Assembly (NCBI GenBank): GCA_007115705.1
Contig: QXEO01000244.1
Coordinates: 1,595,222 to 1,659,221 of the forward strand
Direction: 5' to 3'
Source of the DNA: Dactylis glomerata
Lineage: Eukaryota; Streptophyta; Magnoliopsida; Poales; Poaceae
DNA length: 64,000 nucleotides
Under the pieces are notes generated by a model, which saw only the letters and a program-made list of their open reading frames with translations, had not been told where the DNA came from and did no database searches. The first letter of the stretch is position 1; each line of letters starts with the position of its first letter. Both the position numbers and the translations under genes were made by a program. Below are positions 11,153 through 21,700 of the stretch, in pieces.

Positions 11153-12829
11153 TGATGGCGCGGTATTGAAGGTGCTAGAGAACTTGATTGCGTTTGTTGA
11201 TGAAGTAAATGACCGGCCAGTTGGAAACCCCAAGAGAAGGTTTGATGAATATAGCAGCAAGTTTTCCCTCAGTTATGAAACCAAGGTTATCAATCCAGTT
11301 GGAAAAAGCCAATACTCCAGAAGGTGATGCTTGCTAGCCTAGTGACACTCCAACAAGGGCGCCGTTAACGATTTCTTGTTAGCGCGTCTTCAACTAGTAG
11401 CAACGTGGAACCTGCACACAACACAACCAAATACTTTGTTCCCAACTTACGATGAGGTTGTCAATCTCACCAGTTTGCTTGAAACAAAGGGTATGAGTGT
11501 ATCGAGTGGAAAGCAATAGTAGTATGCGAGTAAAGTAAACAGTGCGAGTAAAGTAAACAGGTGAAAGCAATATAAAGGAAATAGGACCGGGGTCCACAGT
11601 TCACTAGTGGTGTCTCTCCATAAGATAAAATAAAACATGCTGGGTAAACAAATTACAGTTGGGCAATTGATAGAATAAAGACAATGTGATATGTCAAGGG
11701 GATCACTATGAGATTTACTCTGGGCATTACAACAAGATACATAGACCGCCATCCAACTGCATCTATGACTAATAATCCACTTGTGGCGAATCAATCCGAG
11801 AACTCCACAAGTACTAAGTTGCGAACAACAGATAACTGCATTAAGCAAAGTGTGTAATGTAAACAAAGCATATGCCCTCGAGCATATGAATGTTGTTTTC
11901 CCCCTAGTAGCAACATCACATCTACAACCTTAGAGGTTTCTGTCACTCCCCCAGATTAAATAGAGGCATGAACCCACTATCGAGCATAAATACCCCCTCT
12001 TGGAGTCACTAGCAACTACTCGGCCAAGATAGCTACTAACAACGGAGAGCATGCAAGATCATAAACAACATAGAGATAACATAAGATAAAATTCAGTAAA
12101 TCAACTCAATCATAACACCAATATTCATCGGATCCCAACAAACACAACATGTAGAATCACATAACGGTGATCTCGATCATGTAAGGCAGCTCACGAGATC
12201 TAAACATGAAGCACATGGTGGAGAAGACAACCATCTAGCTACTGCTATGAACCCATAGTCGAAGGTAGACTACTCACTCATCGCGCCGAGGCAAGCATGG
12301 CAATGAAGAAGACCTCCGGTGGCGATTTCCCTCTCCGGCAGGGTGCCGGGAAGAGCTTCTGGACCCTCCCGATCTCGGGTCGATGACGGCGGTGGATCGC
12401 GATGTGTTTCTGGAAAAGTGATCAGGTGTTTAGGTTTTTCCCATCTGGGGGTCTTTATAGGCGAAGGGGCAGCATCAGAAGTGGACCAGGGGGTCACACC
12501 ACAGGCCGGCGCGGGCCAGGGGCAGGCCGCGCCCCCTGGTGGTGCGGCCGCCCTCTGGCTCGGCTCCGTCTCCTCTTTAGTTCTCTGGAAGCTTTGTTAA
12601 ATATCTGGACTTCTGGCTTTTGTTTCGTCCAATTCCGAGAATATTTCCTGTGTAACTTTTCTGCAACACAAAAACAGCAGAAAACAGGGAACTGGCACTA
12701 TGGCATCTCGTTAATAGGTTAGTTCCGGAAAATGCATAAAAATGCCACAAAGTGTAAAGAAACACTAAGCAAATGGTGTAAAAACAAGCATGGAGCATCA
12801 AAAATTATGGATACGTTGGAGACGTATCA
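11153..12829 (-). repeat. Element A 5' LTR (1677 bp)
   Basis: Read on the - strand it starts TGATACGTCTCCAACG (12829 downwards) and ends GCGCCATCA at 11153, followed by the PBS. It is the inverted counterpart of the B LTR at 15634-17255. Frames of about 75-140 codons within it have no protein-like features. Confidence 0.88.
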
Positions 12830-12830
12830 C

Positions 12831-15195
12831 TTATCATTTTTATTGCGTTGTTGTGCCAAGAGAAACCTCTAATTTGAGTGAGGTAAGATTTGGGGAAGTT
12901 GCTGTCCTGAAACAGATTTCGGTGCTGCACCATAAAAATTCGTGAAAATTCTCTGTATATCTTTTGGACCTGCGATTTCTTGAGCATATTCCCCAGGTTA
13001 TTTCCAAACTTTCATTAGTTTAACACTTTTTGATTTGAGCAATAGAAAACCCTCTAAAAAATCAACCTTTGTCAGCTGTTCTGTTTTGACAGATTTCTGC
13101 CACTATTTGTGTTTGCCTCTCGATCGCTTTCTTTTTGAGTTCTTTTGATCACGGAACTTTTGGGGAAGTTGATACAGTAGTATATGCTTTATATGTGGTG
13201 GTTTTGAGTTGAAATCTGAACCAAAAAGGGTTGATTCATTATTATGTTTATGCTAACGTTGCTAATAGAATTGTGTTGAGTTTTGTATGAAGTTTTCAAG
13301 TGTAGGGATTGGAGAATGATGAGATGAGTTGAAGAATGGACAAAAGCTCAAGCCTGGGGATGCCCATGCACCCCAAGAAATATCCAAGAGGTACAAGCAT
13401 CAAAGCTTGGGGATGCCCCCGAGGCACCCCTTCTTCATCGGCAATAATCAGGTCACCTTTCAACACACTATATTTTTATTGCTTCATGCATTATGCATTT
13501 TTCTTAGAGCGTCAGTTGTTTTTGCTTTCAGTTTTCTTTTGTTTTGTTTGCTGCAATAAATAGTTGGATCACATCATGTTTGTTTGTTTGGAGGGAGACA
13601 TATTCCGTTTTTCATTGCCAAGAACACTCTGGTTTTCACTCTTATCGTTCAACAAGTGTTCTCTTTTTCTGCTACTGCGTTTAGCTTTTGTTTTTCGCCT
13701 TGGTTTTTGTTCAGATCTTGTTATATCTTTGCATCAAGGTGTATTTTGACCTCTGGTCTATGTTGGTTTTCCTCAAAAAGAGTTGTCTAAAAAAGTTTGA
13801 ATGGTGTTGGAAAAGAGAAAAAGCTTTATGCAAAAAAGTGGTATGAAAAGGAGCTTGTGTAGACTGCGGCCTAGGCTTTTGCATGTCGTGCTTCATGTCT
13901 TTTTGATAGTATGCTTAGTGGTTTTGCTGTAGCATGACTTGTCTCAAATGACTGAGATTGCTTAATGAGCCTTTGAAAAAATCATGCGTTGTTTTAATTA
14001 TTTGGAAGCATTATTTTGGTTTTCTCCTTGATGCTTTATTTGGGTTGACTTGGCACATGCTCACACATGTTAGACTCATACAAAGTCGCCATAAGCCTCT
14101 ATGATCATTTAGTTTTTGACTTTTGATGCCATCTTATGCTTCTTTTAATATCGCTTTGTCGCTTTGCATGATTATGGCCGTTATTGCTCTCTTAGTTGGT
14201 CGCTCCCAGTCTTTTGCTAGCCCTCATTTTGTACTGAGTATGAGCTCTACTCGTGCATCCAACTCCTAAAAACCAATTTGTTCCAATGTGTCCACCATAC
14301 ATACCTATTAGCAATTCACTATTCCAAAGTACATTTGACTTGCTTTTATCTATCCTTCAAATTAAACTCTTTTTGGTGTTATGCGAAAATTGGTCAGTAA
14401 AGCTCTCACGAACCTGATGGCACACTTTACTTTTCTCGTTTTAAAATTTTGATATTGTGGCTCTCTTATGGTGAGTTGTTATGCTTGCAAGTTGTAAGTT
14501 GGAAATTAGCCCAGCCATTCCGTCATGGGGCAAGCTTTCAACATTGCACTATCTTTCATTTGAGTTGATATCGTGATCTTTTGTTTATGGATACTCGCGA
14601 TGTAAAATAAGTTGGGAATCTTGTGGGATCATGGAGTTTTTATATGTGTTAGGGAAACGCCTGGGCCGCTAATCTAAGCCATGCATCATTCATGATGGAA
14701 ATTTACAGCATGCCCATAGTGGACATTCGACGACGCATCTCAAAATAAAAAGCTATACCAATGGTAAATAAAAGAGATGTCGAGGTGTTCATTGTCTGTT
14801 TGTCTTGTCATTTTGATGTGGGCTTGTTCCATGTCATCGGGCAGGAGGTACCCCGTTGGCGGTTCTCGATGATACACATATATATACAATGACAAGAGCC
14901 TGCTTGGGACTCTAAGTCGAGTAGCATGAGGTTTGGGTATTGGTACTTCACGGGACACGAGGTTTTCAACTTATGATTTGTCAAGCATATGCTTCATAAT
15001 TGTACTTGCATTAACCTTAACCACTCAAGATGCCTATGATGGGGGCAATGAGAGCTCAAAGCTAGTAAGTACCATAATTTTTGAAGGTTTATAAAACTTG
15101 CAATCACTGCTTCCCTCCGCGAAGGGCCTTTCTTTTACTTTTATGTTGAGTCACCACCTTATATCTTTATGCACCATCTAAGAGAGCATAGTTGT
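12831..15195 (+). repeat. Element B internal region, arm 2 of the inverted repeat
   Basis: Inverted counterpart of 7515-9868, with many small differences. It continues past 15195 to the LTR with sequence that A has lost through the Gypsy1 insertion. Confidence 0.88.
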
Positions 15196-15620
15196 CATTC
15201 TGAGTATAATGTGCATTGTCCCAAAGTTTTCATTGATTGATTCATGATGTTGGTTTCACTTGTTCTTAAATTATTTGTATCTAGTCGCCCTCTTAAACTT
15301 GAAGGTGTCCTATGCATTTATGTTTTGCTCTCTCATGAAGGACAAGATGAAAACCATTTGTATGTTTTTCCATATGATTTGAACACACATTTGACTTTCA
15401 TTATTTTATTTTCATGATCTTTCGTTTGTGTTCTTTTTCATGTTATAACATGGTTGCTAAGTTTCTTCTATCAAGATTATGTCTTTCATGCCCATGTTTT
15501 AAGTTCTTTTGATCCCAGCGCACAATGCTTACATCGGTGATCAAGATTGTGTAGGTGCATGTCACCTCAAAAATTATTTCTTTTGTTATCACTTACCTAC
15601 TCGAGGATGAGCATGAGTTC

Positions 15621-15633
15621 AGCTTGGGGATGC
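15621..15633 (+). other. Element B polypurine tract
   Basis: AGCTTGGGGATGC immediately precedes the LTR start TGATACGTCTC. The related site in element C reads AAGCTTGGGGGGAGT. Confidence 0.8.
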
Positions 15634-17255
15634 TGATACGTCTCAAACGTATCCATAATTTTTGATGTTCCATGCTTGTTTTTACACCATTTGCTTAGTG
15701 TTTCGTTACACTTCGTGGCATTTTATGCATTTTTTGGAACTAACCTATTAACGAGATGCCACAGTGCCAGTTCCCTGTTTTCTGCTGTTTTTGTGTTTCA
15801 GAAAAGTTACATAGGAAATATTCTCGGAATTGGACGAAACAAAAGCCAAACATCCAGAAATTCACCGAAGCTTCCAGAGAACCAAAGAGGAGACGGAGTG
15901 GGCCCACGAGGGGCCCACACAACAGGGCGGCGCGGCCCAGGGCCCCCCTATGTGTGTGGCCGCCTCGGTCCACTTTTGACGATGCCCCTTCGCCTATAAA
16001 GACCCCCCGACGGGAAAAACCTAAACACCCGATCACTTTTCCAGAAACACATCGCGATCCGCCACCGTCATCGACCCGAGATCGGGAGGGTCCAGAAGCT
16101 CTTCCCGACACCCTGCCGGAGAGGGGAATCGCCACCATAGGTCTTCTTCATCGCCATGCTTGCCTCCGGCGCGATGAGTGAGTAGTCTACCTTGGACTAT
16201 GGGTCCATAGCAGTAGCTAGTTGGTTGTCTTCTCCACCATGTGCTTTATGTTTAGATCTCGTGAGCTGCCTTACATGATCGAGATTACCGTTATGTAATT
16301 CTACATGTTGTGTTTGTTGGGATCCGATGAATATTGGTGTTATGATTGAGTTGATGTGCTGAATATTATCTTATGTTATCTCTATGTGGTTTATGATCTT
16401 GCATGCTCTCCGTTGTTAGTAGCTATCTTGGCCGAGTAGTTGCTAGTGACTCCAAGAGGGGTATTTATGCTCGATAGTGGGTTCATGCCTCTATTTAATC
16501 TGGGGGAGTGACAGAAACCTCTAAGATTGTAGATGTGCTGTTGCCACTAGAGAGAAAACAACATTCATATGCTCAAGGGCATATGCTTTATTTACATTAC
16601 GCACTTTGCTTAATGCAGTTATCTGTTGTTCGCAACTTAATACTTGTGGAGTTCTCGGATTGATTCGCCACAAGTGGATTATTAGTCATAGATGCAGTTG
16701 GATGGCGGTATATGTATCTTGTTGTAATGCCCAGAGTAAATCTCATAGTGATCCTCTCGACATATGCACGTTGTCTTTATTCTATCAATTGCCCAACTGT
16801 AATTTGTTTACCCAGCATGTGTTATTTTATGGAGAGACACCACTAGTGAACTGTGGACCTCGGTCCTATTTCCATTATATTGCTATCATCTGTTTACTTT
16901 ACTCGCACTGTTTACTTTATTCGCATACTACTATTGCTTTCCACTCGATACGCTCATACCCTTTGTTTCAAGCAAACCGGTGAGATTGACAACCTCATCG
17001 TAAGTTGGGAACAAAGTATTTGGTTGTGTTGTGTGCAGGTTCCACGTTGTCGCTCGCAAAGCAAAGCTTGAACGAGGCGCCCTATAAATTGTCCGGAGCT
17101 GTCGCGAAGCTAGCGGGCATCACCTTCAGTCGTTTGGCTTTTTCCTACTGGATTGATAACCTTGGTTTCTTACTGAGGGAAAAACTTGCTGCTGTGCTCA
17201 TCATACCTTCCTCTTGGGGTTCCCAACTGGACGATGATTTACATCATCACCACCA
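15634..17255 (+). repeat. Element B 3' LTR (about 1.62 kb)
   Basis: Starts TGATACGTCTCAAACG. The right end is approximate: similarity to the fragment at 63048-64000 runs to about CATCATCACCACCA (17241-17254), and Gypsy1-like LTR sequence begins at about 17256. The A LTR extends some 55 bp further, so the B end may be slightly truncated or divergent. Confidence 0.82.
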
Positions 17256-17788
17256 TAGCAATCAGGGGCGGCGGCCAGGTCCTTTTATATGGGTGGCGGC
17301 ACCCAGCCTAAGTGGTTCAGACTCGACATAGTTCGACTCAACCAGATACAAACTGACCCATGGGTTGGGTTCAACCTTAGAGTGTGCAGATCCAATAGCA
17401 TGGCGCACAACTAGTTTGTGCGCATGCTGATATCCTTCACGTGGTGGTGTGCTTCTCAGCCTTGGCGCCGACCTCCCTCTCCTCCCTCGCGCCATCTTCA
17501 TGGATCACCACGTCATGCTCCTTAAGCTGCAGCTCCTCGCTCCCTTGTACAACGCCACCATTTCCAATGAATCTGATCATGCAAACATACAAAGACTTAG
17601 ACAGTGTAAATATCTCATTAGGATAAATGTCAGATTCAACTAGAAGTGAATTCACCTGTTGTTCTAGTAACTTTGCACAAGCTCTTGTAATAGGTCCAAT
17701 CTTAATCTCATTGGACTTATTCTTTATAGCAACTTGATGTTCTTCATTAGGGATTGGAGATGGCTGAATGGTATGGATATCCTCATCA
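17256..17788 (-). repeat. Truncated LTR of a Gypsy1-related family
   Basis: Read on the - strand, the LTR starts TGATGAGGATATCC at 17788, like Gypsy1 and E. It then runs through the coding tail and a TATA-like ATATAAAAGG (about 17290), and breaks off at the B junction. Only about 530 of roughly 950 bp remain. No polypurine tract precedes its start, so it looks like a solo-LTR remnant cut by B. Confidence 0.78.
17437..17788 (-). pseudogene. Polyprotein tail encoded in the truncated LTR
   Basis: From the LTR start the - strand frame encodes DEDIHTIQPSP, then IGPITRACAKLLEQQVNSLL, then a Lys/Glu-rich stretch ending near 17440. It is clearly homologous to the Gypsy1 tail at 6557-6800 and continues beyond the Gypsy1 stop (EHDVVIHEDGAREEREVGA; compare the Gypsy1 sequence at about 6830-6890). 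It is detached from any integrase. Confidence 0.65.
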
Positions 17789-18540
17789 CTTTGATTGTAG
17801 CAAAGGAATTTTTTCATGAGACTAGCAACAAGCCCGTGCGTTGATACGAAAAATCATATCCCATGTGTATAAAGATTTTTGGAAGAGTCTTGGTGCCATG
17901 ATATAGTTGTGCAGTTTTGGGAAAAACAATATTGTTTCCAGAAGAGCACGAGTATATAATATATTTTTAGAAACTGCTGATTCTATATATAATTACAATG
18001 CATTTTGTTCATTGATATCTTTTGCATGATTAGTGGACCCACATTTATGGATGATTATAGTTGTTTATTTAAGCTCTTGGTGGCCCCACATATTAGATGG
18101 TTCTATGACCCCACATGCTAGATGGTTCTATGGCCTCATATGCTAGATGGTTCTATGGCCCCATATGCTAGATGGTTCTATGGCCCCACATTCTAGATGG
18201 TTCTATGGCCTCACATGCTAGATGGTTGTAGTAATTTATTTAAGACTTTGTTAGGTGTTGGTCCCACATATATTATATAATATTATTGGGATAGTGAACT
18301 CACCACCAACTCCAAACTTTATAAGTAGGAAAGATAAGTAGGAAAGATATGACCTAATTTTTTTTCCTATGGGATTATTTCCTGTGTGATATGTTCCTAT
18401 GAATTAAACATGTATGTAGGAAATTTGCCTATGAAATCTAAAATCTACACAATTCATATGCAAATTCTATGAATTAAAAGAGACCTTATACACGTTTAAA
18501 CATGTTCAAGACTGAAGTACTGTTTTTTTTAAGGCAAACT
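17789..18540. other. Intergenic region upstream of CAP-H
   Basis: AT-rich DNA without a convincing gene. A tandem repeat of about 25 bp occupies 18085-18235. The block CAACAAGCCCGTGCGTTGAT near 17830 resembles a motif often met at ends of grass transposons, but no partner end was found. Confidence 0.5.
18085..18235. repeat. 25-bp tandem repeat, about six copies
   Basis: Unit GATGGTTCTATGGCCCCACA followed by TGCTA, with C/T and A/T variation between copies. It ends about 540 bp before the CAP-H start codon. Confidence 0.9.
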
Positions 18541-18585
18541 ACTGGTGGCAGCTCCACGGTACAGCTCGCAAATCATGTACTCCCC

Positions 18586-18672
18586 GAAATTTCCAGCGGC
18601 TTCCCCGAAAATTCCCCTGAAAACAGTACTCCAGACTGGAGTAGGAAATTTCCAGCGGCTTCCCCGAAAATT
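18586..18672 (+). promoter_or_regulatory. Duplicated segment in CAP-H promoter/5' leader
   Basis: A 28-bp block starting GAAATTTCCAGCGGCTTCCC occurs at 18586-18613 and again, identically, at 18645-18672. An inverted ACTCCAGACTGGAGT lies between the copies. It sits 108-194 bp upstream of the ATG, so it is core promoter or 5' UTR. Whether it binds a factor is unknown. Confidence 0.55.
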
Positions 18673-18779
18673 TGAAATAACCCCCGCCAGGGAGCCACCA
18701 AACCACGAAGCAGAAATCCTCCAAGCCCAAGGCCCCAAATCCGATCCCCTTTCCCCTTGCCGCTGTCCATCTATCCCAG

Positions 18780-21700
18780 ATGCCGCCAGCCGAGGACGAC
18801 TCCGCCGCCGGCGCCCCACTGGCGCCGACCCCGCCTCCCGCCCGTGGGACGGCGGCCGGTTCGCGGCTGCTGCTGCAGTCGCCGCCGCCCGCGTTCCCGC
18901 TCGGCTCCAACGACGACCAGCAAGAGCGAGCTCGCGCGCGCGCTATGGCCCGTGCGGCCTCCGTCCGCCGGCGCTCCCTCGCCGCCTCGCTAGCGCCCAA
19001 GACCCCGCACCCCAACCTCCTCAACCGGGACGAGGTCATGGACCTATTCCATAACTGCATCAAGCTCGCTTCGGAGAACGTACGTATTCCCCGCCATCAA
19101 AACCCTAGATCGTTCCCTGGCTCTTACTAAGCTTCTGTTTTTCTCTCTCCCGCGAAATTTGCCAGAAAATCAACCAGAAGAACACGTGGGAGCTGGGGCT
19201 CATCGACCACCTCAGCGAAATCATCCAGGCGGGGGAAGAGGATGACGACGAGACCAACTTCCAGAAAGTGCGTTGTGTGCTGAGATGTTCCATTTCCAGT
19301 CTTTATCAAATTGGGAGGAGATCTATTCTTCTTTTCTTATAACACATGTTTGAGGAAAAATTTGGCATTCGTTCCAGGCTAGCTGCACGCTGGAGGCGGG
19401 TGTGAAGATTTATTCGCTGCGTGTGGATTCGGTGCACTCTGAGGCGTACAAGGTGCTTGGTGGGATCAACCGCGCTGGAAGGGGGGAAGAGGCTGGTATG
19501 TATCCACTATCCTTGCTAATATCTCCTAACTAATTTGGAGTGTAATTCGTCCCTTTTAAGCTGGAAACCACTAAACATCTTAAACTAATGGGAAAATTTG
19601 CTACAGGACACCGTTATTTTCTGTCGTTTGCCGAAACATACTGCTCGATTGCGTTTTTGCCAGAACACATTGGAGTTCCAAAAACGAAAAGTTTGGCACA
19701 TTTTCTTTAAAGCTGGTTATCTCAAACAAAAGTGTCAAACTTTCTGTTTTTGACACTGCGGTGTGTTCTGGCAAATGTGTCACAAAATTATAATGGTACC
19801 TGGCAAAGACATAATAGGGCAGTGTGTTTTAGCAAATGCCAAAAATAACAGTGTCCTGTAGCAAATTTTCCCTAAACTAATCTCAGAAGTAAGTTTAATA
19901 CAGGGATTTTGGGGTTTACTGAAGAAGACCATGTTCTAAGTTGACCCAAAGGCAAATAGAATCATCTTTTAAGTCTTTTATTTATTAAAAATTGCACCAC
20001 GTCAGGAATTTAGCTCCTCTTTTTTTGTTGGGAGAATCTACCTATAGGCGCCGCACAGCACGCTCTATCGTGCGGCGGGTGCGCATCCGTCCAATTTCTA
20101 TTAGATGGTTCGATCTATCATCTATAGCCGTATAGCGTGCAGCTTACTTGGACCACAGTGAAAGCGGATGATACACGCAACGGTAAAAGGAGCGAGCGCA
20201 GGGGTGCTACAGTACTACATGTGACCATCGATGCTTGGTCTGCAAAAGTGCTGGCTCTCAGTAGTCTATGCTAGTAAAGTGGAGTTGCTATGGACACCCT
20301 ACTTTCTCTCTTTCACCACAACAAATGCATTTCGTAAGTGCACATGGTAAGCTGATAATGATACTTGCAAAAAGAATTTGAGATTTAGCTCCATGCTATG
20401 TGAGCGCTAGCACATTATACTTCATTGTAGGATCTGACAACCAATAGTAAATAAACTGGCAGCTCTACGTAAAACTATGATAGCATGCTATAATTAATCT
20501 GGCAGTTGCGTGGATTTTATTTGGCAGTCGTGTGTATTTTATTTTAGTAGCCGCATGCATTTTATTTAATCTGGCAATTGCGTGGATTTTGTTTGGCAGT
20601 CGTGTGTATTTTATTTTAGTATCCACGTGCATTTTATCTGGTAAATATTTGGCAAACGTGTATATTTTATCTGGCAGTCGAGTGAATTTATCTGGCAACC
20701 ATTTGTATTTTATATGGCAGCTATGTGTATTTTATCTGGTACCATGTGTATTTTATCTACATGTGTATTGTATCTGGCAGTTATTGGGCAGCCACACATA
20801 TTTATTCTAGCAGTCTCGTGTATTCCATGTGGCAATTATCCTAAGTGTATCCTTTAGTTTCTATGGCAAGTGTATGTTGCAATATTTTTTCATGATGATT
20901 CTCGTTAAAATCTGCAACTAATTTTTTCGGGCAACCATATACACTTAATTCAGATTCTAAACATAAGCAGCTTGCATGTGTACTATCCCAATTTCTACAC
21001 TTTTGTTAAAATGCTTTGAATTTTATCTTCCCATACAAGTGTATGATGTCTCTTGTCGAGTTGTCGTTGTATGTTGCTGGGTTGTATTTAACAGCCTTAG
21101 CTGGGTATTTCTACCAAATTGGCGGTGGAGTGTAGAGAAAAGCAAAAGTTAGATTTCTGCACCACCAGATGCATGCACGGGTTCATGCACGGGTTCGGAC
21201 CACAACGGCTCAGTCTTGCGTGTGGTCAGGCCTGGTGCTTTGCGCGGACTCGGTCGGAGAGAACTGCTCCGCGTGCGAAAGAAGAATTGTGAGTTGGCGC
21301 CGCACGAGTAGGACTTCCGTGCGGCGCCGCCAGGTAGTCGGCTCCTTTTTGGTTACATTACAATTTCTTTGAGAAATTGCTCAGTCTTACATTACCATAT
21401 TACACTGCTTTACATGGACTGCATTTTACATGAGGTATCAACCTTCTGAGAAGGGTGTTAGTTGAATTTCATACATCCTGTTGCTTTTATACCCGCACGG
21501 CAGCGTTTGGGGAATTCCTTATCTGTTTACCGTAACTTTCTGTTCACAATTAAATGTTGAAAATGTAAGTTACATCCCATTGTCCTGATTTGGTAATTGT
21601 CACTGCAGATTTGGGAGAGGGTGGTGATGCAGAGCCTGCACAAGAAGAAGGCATCAACAAAAAAGATGCGGATAAGAGGGTACATATATTTGAGCTGGTT

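Larger units (their letters stand above)
7509..12829 (-). mobile_element. Element A: - strand non-autonomous LTR retrotransposon (3' half outside window)
   Basis: Read on the - strand: 5' LTR 12829-11153, Asp-type PBS 11142-11125, one small ORF at the gag position, then about 3 kb of untranslated internal DNA up to the Gypsy1 insertion at 7509. No protease, reverse transcriptase or integrase is visible. The internal part is the inverted counterpart of element B, and shorter stretches also match the 3' region of element C. That fits a non-autonomous family related to the Athila-like element C. Its LTR start abuts B internal sequence at 12830, so A inserted into B. Confidence 0.8.
12830..17255 (+). 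mobile_element. Element B: + strand copy of the A family (5' part outside window)
   Basis: Internal sequence 12830-15620, polypurine tract, then a 3' LTR. The internal part starts abruptly at the A LTR boundary, at the place homologous to A position about 9868. This shows B was broken by the insertion of A; the missing 5' part should lie upstream of the window. No coding capacity is seen. Confidence 0.82.

Noticed and set aside
12270..12600. Overlapping frames in the A LTR (and counterparts at 15740-16181 in B)
   Set aside because: They lie inside LTRs, occur in inverted copies and look like composition artefacts.
7509..17255. A single foldback transposon or palindromic replication origin
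   Set aside because: The arms belong to two separate LTR elements of one family, each with its own LTR; the order is explained by insertion of A into B in inverse orientation.
17820..17850. Helitron or other transposon end at the CCCGTGCGTTG motif
   Set aside because: No partner terminus, hairpin or target-site evidence was found.
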